A stretch of DNA of 64,000 nt, taken from the NCBI GenBank assembly GCA_030141605.1, contig JAQGDQ010000383.1:95409-159408 (forward strand), read 5' to 3'. Positions 12,801-22,184 of this stretch are shown here, one piece after another. Both the position numbers and the translations under genes were made by a program. Under the pieces are notes generated by a model. That model made no database searches. It saw only the letters and a list, made by a program, of their open reading frames with translations, and had not been told where the DNA came from. The stretch's first letter is position 1, and each line of letters begins with the position of its first letter. The stretch is from Tubiluchus corallicola. Its lineage: Eukaryota > Priapulida > Priapulimorpha > Priapulimorphida > Tubiluchidae.

Positions 12801-14684
12801 ATATGGAAATTCGAGCTAGTGAAGGACTACAGTATCACTGCACTGCCATTTTGCTCAAACAATACATGTCAGCGTGTTGAAAGTGCAGACTCGTGGTAAT
12901 TAGTAAATATTTAATACTCTACTACAGTAACCATTAAATAAAAAATAGATTTGATTATCAGAACAGTTTTACACAGCTCACAATCACAACTAACATAAAA
13001 CGTTTTAAACATTGCAATTTACAAAGTTTTTAAAGTTACTTTTATTTGGAATGTTTTGTATTTCCATTAATATTACAAGAACATTCGGTTCGGCTTTGGC
13101 AAAAAATTTGGTTCGGTGTTCCGAAGTTGGTATTTTATTTAGAATTTGGTTCTGTGCATAGACGTTCATTCAGTTAAGCTTCGTTCAGTGGCACCTGATC
13201 ATAAAAAAAGTTTGGCTTTGGTTCAGTTGATGAAAATATGCATTTAGTGCACCCCTAGTTAAGTCTTAAAGCATGTGCGTCGCATCAAAGTAATAAAAAA
13301 TACATAGACATCATTTCAAACTCAGTATTACTATTGGATGCTGATGCCACCAACTTGCTATATGTTTTCATGATTGAACTACTTATCACTGTATTAAATT
13401 GCAAATGAAGTACTATATGTTGTATGGAGCATCTACCCGGGCTGGCACTTTTTTGTTCAAGAACAGAACATTTCAATCAAGTGCGTAGTCTTTTATTTAT
13501 TTCTGTTGATTAGCTAATACAGTTATGCTTCTGTTTGTAGTACCTCAATTTTTTATCTCACCAAGTTTGCATGAATATATTCTTGTGACAAGTTAATAAA
13601 GTTTTCAAGTCGGTTGGGTTGAGCGATGGCTGCTGTAGCAAGTTTCCTGTTAGCAAAGTTTAATTTTTGCTTTGGCTGCTTTATACATAGTTTTTAGTCA
13701 TGTTACCACAACTTCATTTTGGTGGTTTTTAAAATGCTGCATTGCACTACATTATCAAGATATTGTGTTTTGTTAACACTCCTTGTTTAAGTGCTTCAGA
13801 GGCATAGCAAAGAGGGTGGAGCGACAGGGAGCAAACGTCCCCAGCCACAAGGGTGAGAAGGCGCAAAATGCTTCTAGAGTGTAATGCCTGTTAATTATTT
13901 ATTGCTAGTCCAACATTAGCTGTTTACAAAAGTTTTCAAGCTACAACAAAACTGCCTAGTCAGAGATCATCGTAGCAAACTCAGTTTCTATGTACAGCCT
14001 AGAAAAAAGGCTAATGTTGTTGCTTAATGGCATGTGGATTGCACGTCCCCGCGCGTGGCTTAGCAGCTTGATAATTTTGGGAAAAACAGTGGCGTTTCTC
14101 TAAATGCCAATTGTATCACCGTGAAAACCTGTAGTGTTCTGAATCTCATAATCTTTGCATGTTTTAATGCTGGAGCTGAATGTCTAATGCCTGTCGTGTT
14201 ACTAGCATCTTTCCTAGACATAGAAAAGAGTTATTTTGGTGGAGTACATATCTAACTCAGGGTGATTTTTAGAAAAAAAATCACTTATCCGAATGGGTCT
14301 CGGGGACAGAAAAAATGTGCACAGTTTGCGGCTTCACCCGTGAAACAAATAATCAAAACATTGAAATGTTAGGGCTCCAGAAATGTTTTTACCCCCTGGC
14401 ACTGCAAACACTTGCTACGCCACTGAAGTGCATACAGCAGATTTTGCTTTGCACATCAGCGATAATTAGTTTTTCATTTTAATGAATTTAAACTGTTCAG
14501 TGTTTACTGCACAGGCAGTTTAGAGTTTGCCTCAAAGAATAACTAATGAATTTTTGACAGAGTTGCAGAGTTCAACCGTCACTTACTTGAGCCGTACGGA
14601 ACACACGCATCACAAAAATTTCTTCATTTTTGGCCGAGATTTAACAGCAAATATGCTCCTCTACTTGGAGATAGTTTAACATGA
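129..14684 (+). CDS. TMEM135: TMEM135-like transmembrane protein (12 coding exons, first version of last exon)
   Basis: Coding exons: 129-284, 3883-4010, 5063-5155, 5881-5980, 6109-6194, 6923-7124, 8176-8343, 9688-9828, 11644-11742, 12308-12375 and terminal 14561-14684, all with GT-AG sites and agreeing phases, giving about 454 aa; vertebrate TMEM135 is about 458. The start is the Met of MSALSK, matching the family start. The N-terminus is Cys-containing (NCYELGHTW). Next come LPEILQS-type exon 2 (IPEILQSTIFLSLNGALF), a hydrophobic GFLPAFVASFLALLFERKSR, EVLLFMCTSAFYTFLFRSNG, a Cys/His cluster (CLCNHSYSC), GFIAGTSMTLYPST, YYKGIEA and RPAYWEFLKRLT. TMEM135 (PMP52) is a multi-pass protein of peroxisomes and mitochondria related to the Tim17/22/23 group and linked to mitochondrial dynamics and lipid handling; that role is family knowledge. 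The intron before the last exon is phase 2 (AG|A), which lets the downstream last-exon copies be used instead. No AATAAA was seen close behind 14684. Confidence 0.94.
960..1130 (-). pseudogene. LINE reverse-transcriptase C-terminal tail (decayed), copy 1
   Basis: The minus strand reads KPRCRNKNRCIFKVINDWNS, the typical end of non-LTR retrotransposon reverse transcriptases (Arg-rich stretch, then F-x-x-(R)VxNxWNSLP). The usual LP after WNS is replaced. It is short, isolated and antisense to the host gene, so it is a 5'-truncated dead copy. The open frame extends to about 908. Confidence 0.5.
1510..1690 (-). pseudogene. LINE reverse-transcriptase C-terminal tail (decayed), copy 2
   Basis: The minus strand reads LSFTNRVVNIWNALDSYVAD, then ISLSIFSN and a stop near 1551, matching the RVVNxWNxLPxxVVxAxSxxxFK tail of CR1/L2-type reverse transcriptases. 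It is antisense to TMEM135 and differs from copy 1, so they are separate insertions or distant copies. Confidence 0.55.
5690..5762 (+). repeat. tRNA-derived SINE-like head
   Basis: An A-box-like TGGTTAACTGCCTGG is followed by a B-box-like GGGTTTGAGCCC at the spacing seen in tRNA-derived promoters. A 4-bp anticodon-like stem CTGC/GCAG with a 7-nt loop can be drawn, but the T stem is poor and there is no good acceptor stem. It reads as a SINE head in TMEM135 intron 3, not a working tRNA gene. Confidence 0.4.
6497..6690. mobile_element. MITE-like element with ~40-bp inverted arms
   Basis: The left arm, starting TCATAATCATAAAGAAGTC, and the reverse complement of the right arm (CACAATCATAAAAAAGTC...) match over about 40 bp, both containing AAGTCAAAGTGCCC. 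The 194-bp element holds no ORF. It lies in the TMEM135 intron between exons 6109-6194 and 6923-7124. Confidence 0.6.
7115..7236 (+). repeat. Tandem ~35-bp repeat that copies a splice donor
   Basis: The 5' splice site of exon 6923-7124 (CTCAG|GTAAATTTCAGG) begins a tandem array of about 3.5 imperfect units, each containing (C)GGTAAATTTCAGAG and AATTAAGATGATAA. Donor-like CAGGTAAATTTCAG recurs downstream near 7197, and a weaker CGGTAAATTTCAG near 7160. Confidence 0.75.
9880..10817 (-). mobile_element. pogo/Tigger-like DNA transposon remnant, copy 1
   Basis: The terminal inverted repeats CAGTAGGCGCCGCTTAATA and CAGTAGGTGCCTCTTAATA (right end, reverse-complemented) are flanked by TA on both sides (9878-9879 and 10818-10819), as for Tc1/mariner-pogo elements. 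Inside, on the minus strand, 10361-10155 keeps the transposase tail FYHYENFVSKLLRDK followed by KQPSLKEFL and a stop. The body is too short (938 bp) for a whole transposase. It lies in the TMEM135 intron after exon 9688-9828. Confidence 0.75.
12430..13257. mobile_element. hAT-like element, 828 bp
   Basis: The ends are TAGGGATGCACC and, reverse-complemented, TAGGGGTGCACT. The 8-bp flanks GTTAAGGT (12422-12429) and GTTAAGTC (13258-13265) match at 6 of 8, as for hAT target duplications. The interior is rich in CCGAAT/ATTCGG-type motifs and has no transposase ORF. Non-autonomous, in the intron before the TMEM135 last exon. Confidence 0.65.
13797..14425. mobile_element. hAT-like element, 629 bp
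   Basis: The ends are CAGAGGCATAGCAAAG and, reverse-complemented, CAGTGGCGTAGCAAGT. They are flanked by 8-bp direct repeats AAGTGCTT (13789-13796) and AAGTGCAT (14426-14433), 7 of 8 matching. No transposase ORF was seen. It ends only about 135 bp before the TMEM135 last exon. Confidence 0.7.
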
Positions 14685-15567
14685 GATGAAATAATGATGA
14701 TAATATAACAATGTTCGGGTTTTTACATTTTTGCATTTAATTTTGTACAGAAATTTTATGTTTTAATGTTATGGTGTCATCTTCTATTCACATTAGATTA
14801 TTATTATTTTACAGTTCCATTATGATGAGCAAAGCACTCAGCTTTCAGTATTAATTTTGTTTTGCATGCCTGTTATTTTTGCAATTATTGATTTGTACAT
14901 TTTATATTTTGCTTTGCAACCTAACAACACCAGCATTGCTACAATTAACTATCAATCTTTTGTAGAACCTGACAAGTAATTATAGAAGCTATATCTCTTA
15001 TAAGTAAATCCTGAATAAGTGTATGTATTTGCAAATGTATTTTCTGTCTGTCTGTCTTTCTGTTTATTCACGTGCCTTTTTAACTGTCACACGATCTACT
15101 TTTTGAAAGATGAACATTCATAGGAATACAACTTCTTTGGTAGAAGTTTAATTATTATTTTATTAACTTTAGCTTCTTGGTTACTCACTTTGCACATTTT
15201 GTAGCAATACAGCGTGTTCAGGGTTTTAAGTATTTGCTTGTCAGTTGCAGTGCCTTTACTTGCCTAGCAATTAGTTACGGTTTAGCTACTGTTTTCGTTG
15301 ATGACTAAAGATATACATACGAGAACCATTTGCTAGATATTAGAGCATAATCATATTAAAGAGGAACAGCCCTATTAGAACAACAATTCGCATACTACAT
15401 AGTGTAGTAATGTCAATTAGGTGGACATCATTCATAACCACAGATATTTGAGTATGCATGCACTATGTCAACTTTAATGCTCCTTGCTGTTCATTCTTGT
15501 ATTATAACGTGAGTATACTTTTCAACTTTTCCGTAAGCTCGTCTTGTTTTTATATGTTCTGTTTCAG

Positions 15568-15694
15568 GTTTCAGGAAATGAACAGGCATTTATTAGAAGT
15601 ATATGGCACTAATCCTACAGCGTTTTTCCCAAATTTTTGGCCTGCTTATAATCGAGCCTATACTAGTCTCTCTGAGCCTGTTCTTTATAAATGA
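15568..15694 (+). CDS. TMEM135: Second version of the TMEM135 last exon
   Basis: The acceptor TTCTGTTTCAG precedes an exon starting with one base that completes the AG left by exon 12308-12375 (AG|G = Arg), then FQEMNRHLLEVYGTNPTAFF and on to a stop at 15692-15694. It resembles the first version (VAEFNRHLLEPYGTHASQKF): Asn at residue 5, RHLLE, YGT, FWP and a following Tyr are kept. An AATAAA lies at about 16114. The same phase, position in the protein and own stop codon make it an alternative last exon made by exon duplication. Which version is used, or whether both are, cannot be told from sequence. Confidence 0.8.
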
Positions 15695-16267
15695 AATATT
15701 TTTGCTTAAAAGTTGTGCAGACTATTAACTGATGATTCTACCAATTGTGTTAACAACAATATTTCACAATTTGTTAAAAAAATTGTGTAAGATTTTGACT
15801 TACTATCCCACGTGTGAAATTTTTTCTTTATTGATACATGCTAAAATACATGCTTGTAATTTAGTTTTTATTGCGAGAAGTCTGGTTAATTCAGTGACTG
15901 ACTTGCAACTACATTTTCTTGCTGAATTAGTGATTTAACTAAACAAATCATCTTTAGTGTAACTTGTGTGCTATAGTTTTCTTTTTTCTCTAATGTAGCA
16001 CCACTGACATTCATAACAAATCATGTGATAGAATCATAATGGTAACTTCTTGCATTTAGAAAAAAACGTTCTGATTTCAAATAACTTATACTTTATAATA
16101 ACATATACTTTCAAATAAAATATTTTATACAATGATGACCAAGTTTTTAAAACATTTATAGTATTGTATCGATAAGAATATTTCCTGATGTCATCATGGA
16201 ATTTCTGAAACTTCACTATTGTATGTTAGATGTGCGTGAATGTGCGATGGTGGGTGCATTGGTGAGG

Positions 16268-16306
16268 GTGTGTGTGTGTGTGTGTGTGCGTGCGTGCGTG
16301 CGTGTG
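16268..16306. repeat. (GT)n/(GTGC)n microsatellite
   Basis: A simple GTGTGT run passes into GCGT repeats between the second and third TMEM135 last-exon versions. Confidence 0.9.
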
Positions 16307-16400
16307 CCCGTTATTTGATTCTTTGTGTGGTTGGGAATATTGCCTAAAGTCTGTTTGAAATGCAGTTTCGGGTATATCTGGCATTCTGTTTTCATTGCAG

Positions 16401-16557
16401 ATTCATCACTGTAAATCGACCTTTAGTCGACCTCTGGTATGGTTCACAGTCTTCATTGATGTACCCTAAACTGCAGTTCTTTCTTGACACAAAGTACACT
16501 AGCCACGCATATGATATATATAGAAGGTTTGCAGAGGGAACAGGTATAACTCTTTAA
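16401..16557 (+). CDS. TMEM135: Third version of the TMEM135 last exon
   Basis: The acceptor TTTTCATTGCAG is followed by one base completing AG|A (Arg), then FITVNRPLVDLWYGSQSSLM and DTKYTSHAYD, ending at a stop at 16555-16557. It aligns with the other two versions without a forced gap at the start: Asn at residue 5, LV/LL then D/E, YG, and a KY near the end. It is more diverged and about 10 residues longer. An AATAAA at 16598-16603, 41 bases after the stop, fits a true last exon. It could be a regulated isoform or a decaying duplicate, but the open frame favours function. Confidence 0.7.
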
Positions 16558-16603
16558 TGTGGCATTTCTTAAAAATATTTTAAAACAAATTTTCAGAAAT
16601 AAA

Positions 16604-19600
16604 AGATCAGTTGAGCTTTAAGTTTTGGTGAATTATTTTGTTATTGCTTGTAGTAATGTATGTGTCATCTGATCTGTGCAAATTCATGCCCTGCAACTCC
16701 TACATGATACTGAAATTGGGGAAAATTCTGTGAAGTATTAAGAGCTATCTTAATAATTCAGTGAGATAAGAAAAGTTTGATGTATCTGGGAAGTGGATAA
16801 AGATCTCATTCAGGTTAGGAATACCAGCATTTGTTTAACGTTTGGTCTAACTGCTTTATGATTCTGTGATAAAAGATTCTGTCAGTGATTTTGTTAAACT
16901 CTTATGGTGACATGTGGTATATTTTTGAGCAATGCATAGTTTATAATAATTATTTCAAAATGCAGTATTTGTAGTGTAATTTTGAATAATAGTGTCCTAT
17001 GCTGAACGGAAGTCACTTACTCTTATTAGTGTTTGCCTTTTTTATGCTTATATGTAGTACAGTATATTTTATTTCAGTCATTATAAGTTTTCAAGTGGAA
17101 AAAAATTAATGAAATTAGTACAAGTTTTGTTTTATGATAAATGGTGCATGGTATCTCAACACAATAATTTGTAAAAAAACACAATACACTATCATTGTGA
17201 TCAGTAATAATCTATGAACTACAGTATAATAGAATAATTTTGTTGAGGCATGCTTTTACGTTGCAAGTTGCAATAGGCAAGCATGTTGCAAGCCATGTTG
17301 GGTATCTCCTATTAATTTGTCATAATATTATTTTACTGAACTGACTGTAAGGCCACATTTTATTTGTTATCATGTTGATACTGTAATTTACCTGTCAAAT
17401 CGTAGTTGTATCGGAATAAATTTATATTTTTATGATTTTTAAGAAATAATAATTATTGTTTCTTACATGAGTTGTCATTTTTATTTCAAACTGATATTGT
17501 TAATAATTAGTTCATACAGCAGTAACACAGAAACAGTTCGACTTGCACACCATGGCATTCAGCTATTTTCTTACTCTGCAAAATGCCTATTAGAAGTACT
17601 TCCTCAGGTAGCTCAGAACTTCTTGCCCTTACGACGTTATTTCATTGCATTAATGGGGCCATTAACATTAGTGATTTGACTTGTAAAGAACTAAGAAAAT
17701 CAACTGAGAATTCGACAAATTAAACATCCGAAAGGAAAAACTCGACTTTTTGCCAGGAAATTATCGCTGTCAGCTATAGCAAAACCAGAAATAACTAAAG
17801 CTGAGACTGTTACAAAATAATTGTAATTGTAACCTATTATCGCTTCAGCATGTATTTTTACATTACAATTTGCATTATTATCTTTATAACTATTATGCAC
17901 TATAACTAGAATATGGAATATAGTTACAATAATTGCAATAGAACTACATTAGTATTAGCATGGTGTAGTTAGGGAAAAAATTACAAATTACAAAAATTTA
18001 ACAGAAGTATATTAACATAGTTAGTAAACTACATATTAGTTTGTCAACAAGAAATAGATGCTGCATGGAGGTCAAGAAGCAAAGCATGTAAGACCACAAC
18101 CCTTCAAAACAACTTGAAATCTGGAATACATGTAATTGCAATTAACGATAATTATCGTAACAGGTTGAAGCTCATGGAACTGATTTTAGAGTAGCCAGAC
18201 CTTATCAAAACAAGATAAAAACCTTGGCTTTGGAGGGAGGGGCAGCAGAATGCTGTATGATAGAAATCCCATTAGTTATTATAATGATTTTTATGCAAAT
18301 GGTATTCTGTAGTTTAATTAAGCCCACGGTTCGTTGTACTTGCTATAACCTGAATACACTGCTAGAATAATCTGCTATACAGTTCAGTGAAATATCTAAT
18401 AATTTATCGCAACGGCAGAGTAATATGGCAGTTTAAACAAGTGTTAAATTTTGGGTATTTCATTTGCTTCATTTTGCATACAGTACCATTATACCATGAA
18501 AGGAATAATCTGCCTGCCATGGTGATTGCCGCACCAACCACAGTAAAGTTTAAATCCCTAATCGACAATTATTTTGCGAAAAATATGGGGTTTCTACGAG
18601 TGTACTCGCTTAACCGCTAATCATGACAGTATACTGTAGTAATATCAAGCGTAGTGGAGCACGAAGCAAAAATCACTAGCTACGATCGTACATCGATTTT
18701 GATATAAAAAAGATATGAAAGTGAATTGTGATAACGCACGTGCTGCTCTCAGAGGCTCAGTCTACTGTGAGTCTGTCTCAGGGTCTTTGTTGTTAATGTT
18801 AATTTATTCCAGATTAAGCTTAAGTTATTGGTTTTGCAGTGAGATCATCCTTGTGTTAATTGTGTGTATTCGACATTATTAGCTCACTTAGGTCTTTCGT
18901 CACCTCCCCTCGTATTTAAGTGAAGAACTTAGATTAGATGCAATACGAGACGTGCGATTTTGTGGTTTTGAGCAAAATGGCAATTTGTTCTACTATTTTT
19001 GAAAGAAGTAAAATGAATCAGTTTGATTGAAATGGAGTAGTATTTTGACAACTTTAATATATATCTTTAATTTTAAAATCAAGATTTTGAATTGAGAATT
19101 TTAATGTTTTGTCAAAATGCTGCACTTACAGTTACACCCATTCAAGTAGCTTTTCCCAATTTAAGCAAAATACATCCTCAAGCAGCAAACTTTTACATGC
19201 AATATGAGCTTGTAAATAGACACCATATTGGAAACTGCCCAATTTCAACAGTCCATAAACATGAAAGAACGACACTGACATAACTTCCTTTTCACTAGAG
19301 TAGAGGATTTAAAACAGCAACAACTGTTTATTATACACACATAATCACAAAATTGACAAAATAAAGCAAAGACAGAAAAGTCTGTAAAACTATCATCTTG
19401 TCTGTAAAACTGGAACAAAAAGCTCCCTTATGCACTAAATCCTCATGGCCAATCAAAAACTTTCTTGGTGTCACATGCTTCGCGTTCGCGACACACTGAC
19501 AGAGCGCACACGTACACATTCATTGGCATACCCTTATGCACATATGTATACACTGTAATATAAATAAGTCTGCAATACTATCGGGAACAGCAACAGCGGT

Positions 19601-21982
19601 AACCACAACAGCATGCCATACCTGATAACAGGATAACTGTTAACATTTTTGTTAGCTTCAATGAAAATGGTAGTTTCCTCAGTGTTAATGATGGGTAATA
19701 TGACAACATTGTGCAGTGGTGATGCCAGTATTGATGTTGGTGGTGATGGTAGTGATGATAATGATGATTATAATGGTGATCATGTGTTATGTTACTTGTG
19801 ATGATGGCAGTTAATTTAAAAGTTGACCTTTTTCCAAAAACTTCATTTCCAGTAAATAGTTCATTATAAAAATCAGTGTAATAGAAAAAATGTCAATAAT
19901 TCATCCACAAAGATAATTAGTAACTTGTAAGTCAAACTTCTTGATATTTAGGGACAACTTGCCATCACCCCATTTGCTTTGCTCAATTGTAATATGATGC
20001 TTATTCATTAGAAAATAGGAAATAGGTATTTTTAACACAATGTCAAATTTGTAATTGATGCAGTTTAATTAAGATTTTAATCAATAGAAATTAATTTTGA
20101 AGATCGTTACAATAAAAGTAGCCCAACATAAATCACATTTTCCGAGCTGTCATGTACATCAGAGTTGATTGCCAGATACAAAGTCAAGTGTCTGAACTGC
20201 AATATGATGATTGGCAAAGAATAGTTGATGATGCAAAAATGTGCTCATTTGTTATCGGTATTATATCGCATTTTGCAAAGAAATATGTTGCAAGCTTATA
20301 GCACTTTGTAGGGAAGCAGTTTTTTCTGACGGCTGTTACTTCTGGTATATCTCGTGCTGAACACAAATAGAAATTATTGGTGAAAGCCTTGGGTAACATT
20401 TACAGAATGGTGTAGGCTGTCAGATTTTTGCAAAATTAGTCTACATCTCATTTTAAATCTAAGTTCTTCATATGTGTAATATGCACTAACATCTAAACTA
20501 CTGTATTAAGTTTATGAAACTAATTAAATTTACTATTACAGTTACTGTCACTTGTCCATTTACCAGTACAATATAAATAGGTGGCTAAGTTTAGAGAAAA
20601 ATGGCTTTTGACCCCGATATGATCCGTATCATTACTTGACCAGTATCGTCTGAGCATGGCCGCAATATGACCTTTTGAGCTCCTAGGCTTATGAAATCAT
20701 GGGGTCCCCTCAGATAGAGCCATCCACGAATTTGCCCGCACCAGTCTTAAACACTTGCAAATTCTTTAAATAAACTATCTTTTGTTTGTCAGAAATGTTC
20801 TTTAATAATAGCACTATTTTACTGTTTATTGCATACCAAACTAAAATAACAATCTTTAACCAAATAGTTGTACTTTTTTCTAACTTGCAAAGTCATCAAT
20901 TAAACTAAATTGTGTATTTTGTGTAATATCAAGCGCAGACAAGCTGCAAGATATAAATTAACTCTTTATTATTACAACAGTGGCTATGTGTGGTGGTGTT
21001 GACAGTAACTGTTACCCTGCATAGGTTGACGTTCTTCGGTAGGCTGCTGATTAAATGTTAATACAGTTGCATCAGCAATTACTGAGTTTACTCAAAGAGG
21101 AGCTATCCATCATCATTCAAGGCTCAGTGAAGGTGTTACTAATGGTAGAGTACATAAGAGAGTGCATTACATTTACTAACAACAACATGTTTAAATCAGC
21201 AATTCTTAAACGTAAGTGATATGCATTTTTTTCCTATAAAAACTGAAATTAGACTATATTTCCACTAATTATATATTATATAATATAGTCAATATATATA
21301 TATGTTTTATATAGGCTTGCTGGGTAATGTTTCCTAACTATGTTTAGTTTCCAGGATCATCCTGTTTCCTGTAACTCCTAGCTGTTTCTAAACATTTTAA
21401 GCTTATAGTCTATAATATTTTTGTTATAAGTGTAATGAAGTAAAACTGGTCAGTTAACACAAGTAAGTAAATTAAGTGTAATATTCAATAAGTGAAGTTT
21501 TGGTAAGCTTTTGGAAAACACACATCTGTTTAGTTAACTAACCATTGGTGTTAGCAAAATGAAATAATCCGAAGATTCTTAGTGGATTCTTAGTAACAAT
21601 CCCCTAAAGCATTGCTACCTTAGGTTATTGGATCAATGTCCAAAAAATTTGTTAGCATTTTTAATGAAATAATTTGAATATCAATTAAATGATCTTTGTG
21701 ATCACAATACAGAAAAATAATTAGGCAAAAAGATGTTCCAGTTTGTGGTAGTGGTTAAATTAATGTAATTTGCCAAGGGAAATTTGAAGATTAGGTAAGT
21801 ATTAAAAGAAATCAAAATTTATTATGCTGAGTTTTTGGTAAAAGTGGTGGTGTTCTATTTGTGCCACTATGCTAGGATTAGAATTTGGGGATTTAATTTT
21901 ACAAATTACACTAGTATTGTGTAGCATGTTTTTGTTTGTTTGCTTTATTACTCTTTTTCAGATTTGCTTGTGTTCTTTTCAG
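16604..21982. other. 5.4-kb region without a confident gene
   Basis: Mostly AT-rich non-coding sequence. It holds one LINE tail (18484-18620). Short open stretches at 17467-17679 and 19092-19283 could not be tied to any family. A run of near-ATG/GATGG trinucleotides lies around 19725-19790. If 21983-22097 is a TMEM135 exon, this whole stretch is intron. Confidence 0.5.
18484..18620 (+). pseudogene. LINE reverse-transcriptase C-terminal tail (decayed), copy 3
   Basis: The plus strand reads ERNNLPAMVIAAPTTVKFKS followed by LIDNYF, the (W)NxLPxxVVxAPSxxxFKxxLD signature at the end of non-LTR reverse transcriptases. The open frame ends at 18620 and nothing of the upstream polymerase remains, so it is a 5'-truncated dead copy. 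Confidence 0.55.
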
Positions 21983-22097
21983 ATGTGTGCACCTTAATTT
22001 GCCAGTGAGCTTCTTAGCACCAGTAAAGGCAGTTGAGGAAGCGTATATGCAGATTGATGCTAATATAAAACGAGGCCATTGCATTAAAAATCTTTGA
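21983..22097 (+). CDS. Possible coding exon; candidate fourth TMEM135 last exon
   Basis: A strong acceptor (TGTTCTTTTCAG) precedes 37 open codons ending at TGA 22095-22097, read with one leading base as in the TMEM135 last exons. The peptide begins CVHLNLPVSFLAPVKAVEEA. The codons show the G-rich first position expected of coding DNA, and Asn falls at residue 5 as in the three TMEM135 versions, but otherwise the similarity is weak. It could instead be the last exon of an unrecognised gene, or a leader of the gene starting at 22185, 88 bases further on. Confidence 0.3.
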
Positions 22098-22184
22098 TTA
22101 GTACATAAAACGGACAGTGAGGAGTGGGTTGGTAAATGCTATATTTACTGGTATTCAGTGGTCAGATGCTTGAATGATTCCATT

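Noticed and set aside
17467-17679. Open frame containing KCLLEVLPQVAQNFLPLRRYF, loosely like a TMEM135 last exon
   Set aside because: LLE and a following A..FL align by eye, but the exon phase and acceptor position do not fit and no YG motif is present. An overlapping frame is equally long.
19092-19283. 63-residue plus frame with NLSKIHPQAANFYMQYELVN
   Set aside because: No matching splice phase, no recognised domain and no neighbouring exon; treated as chance.
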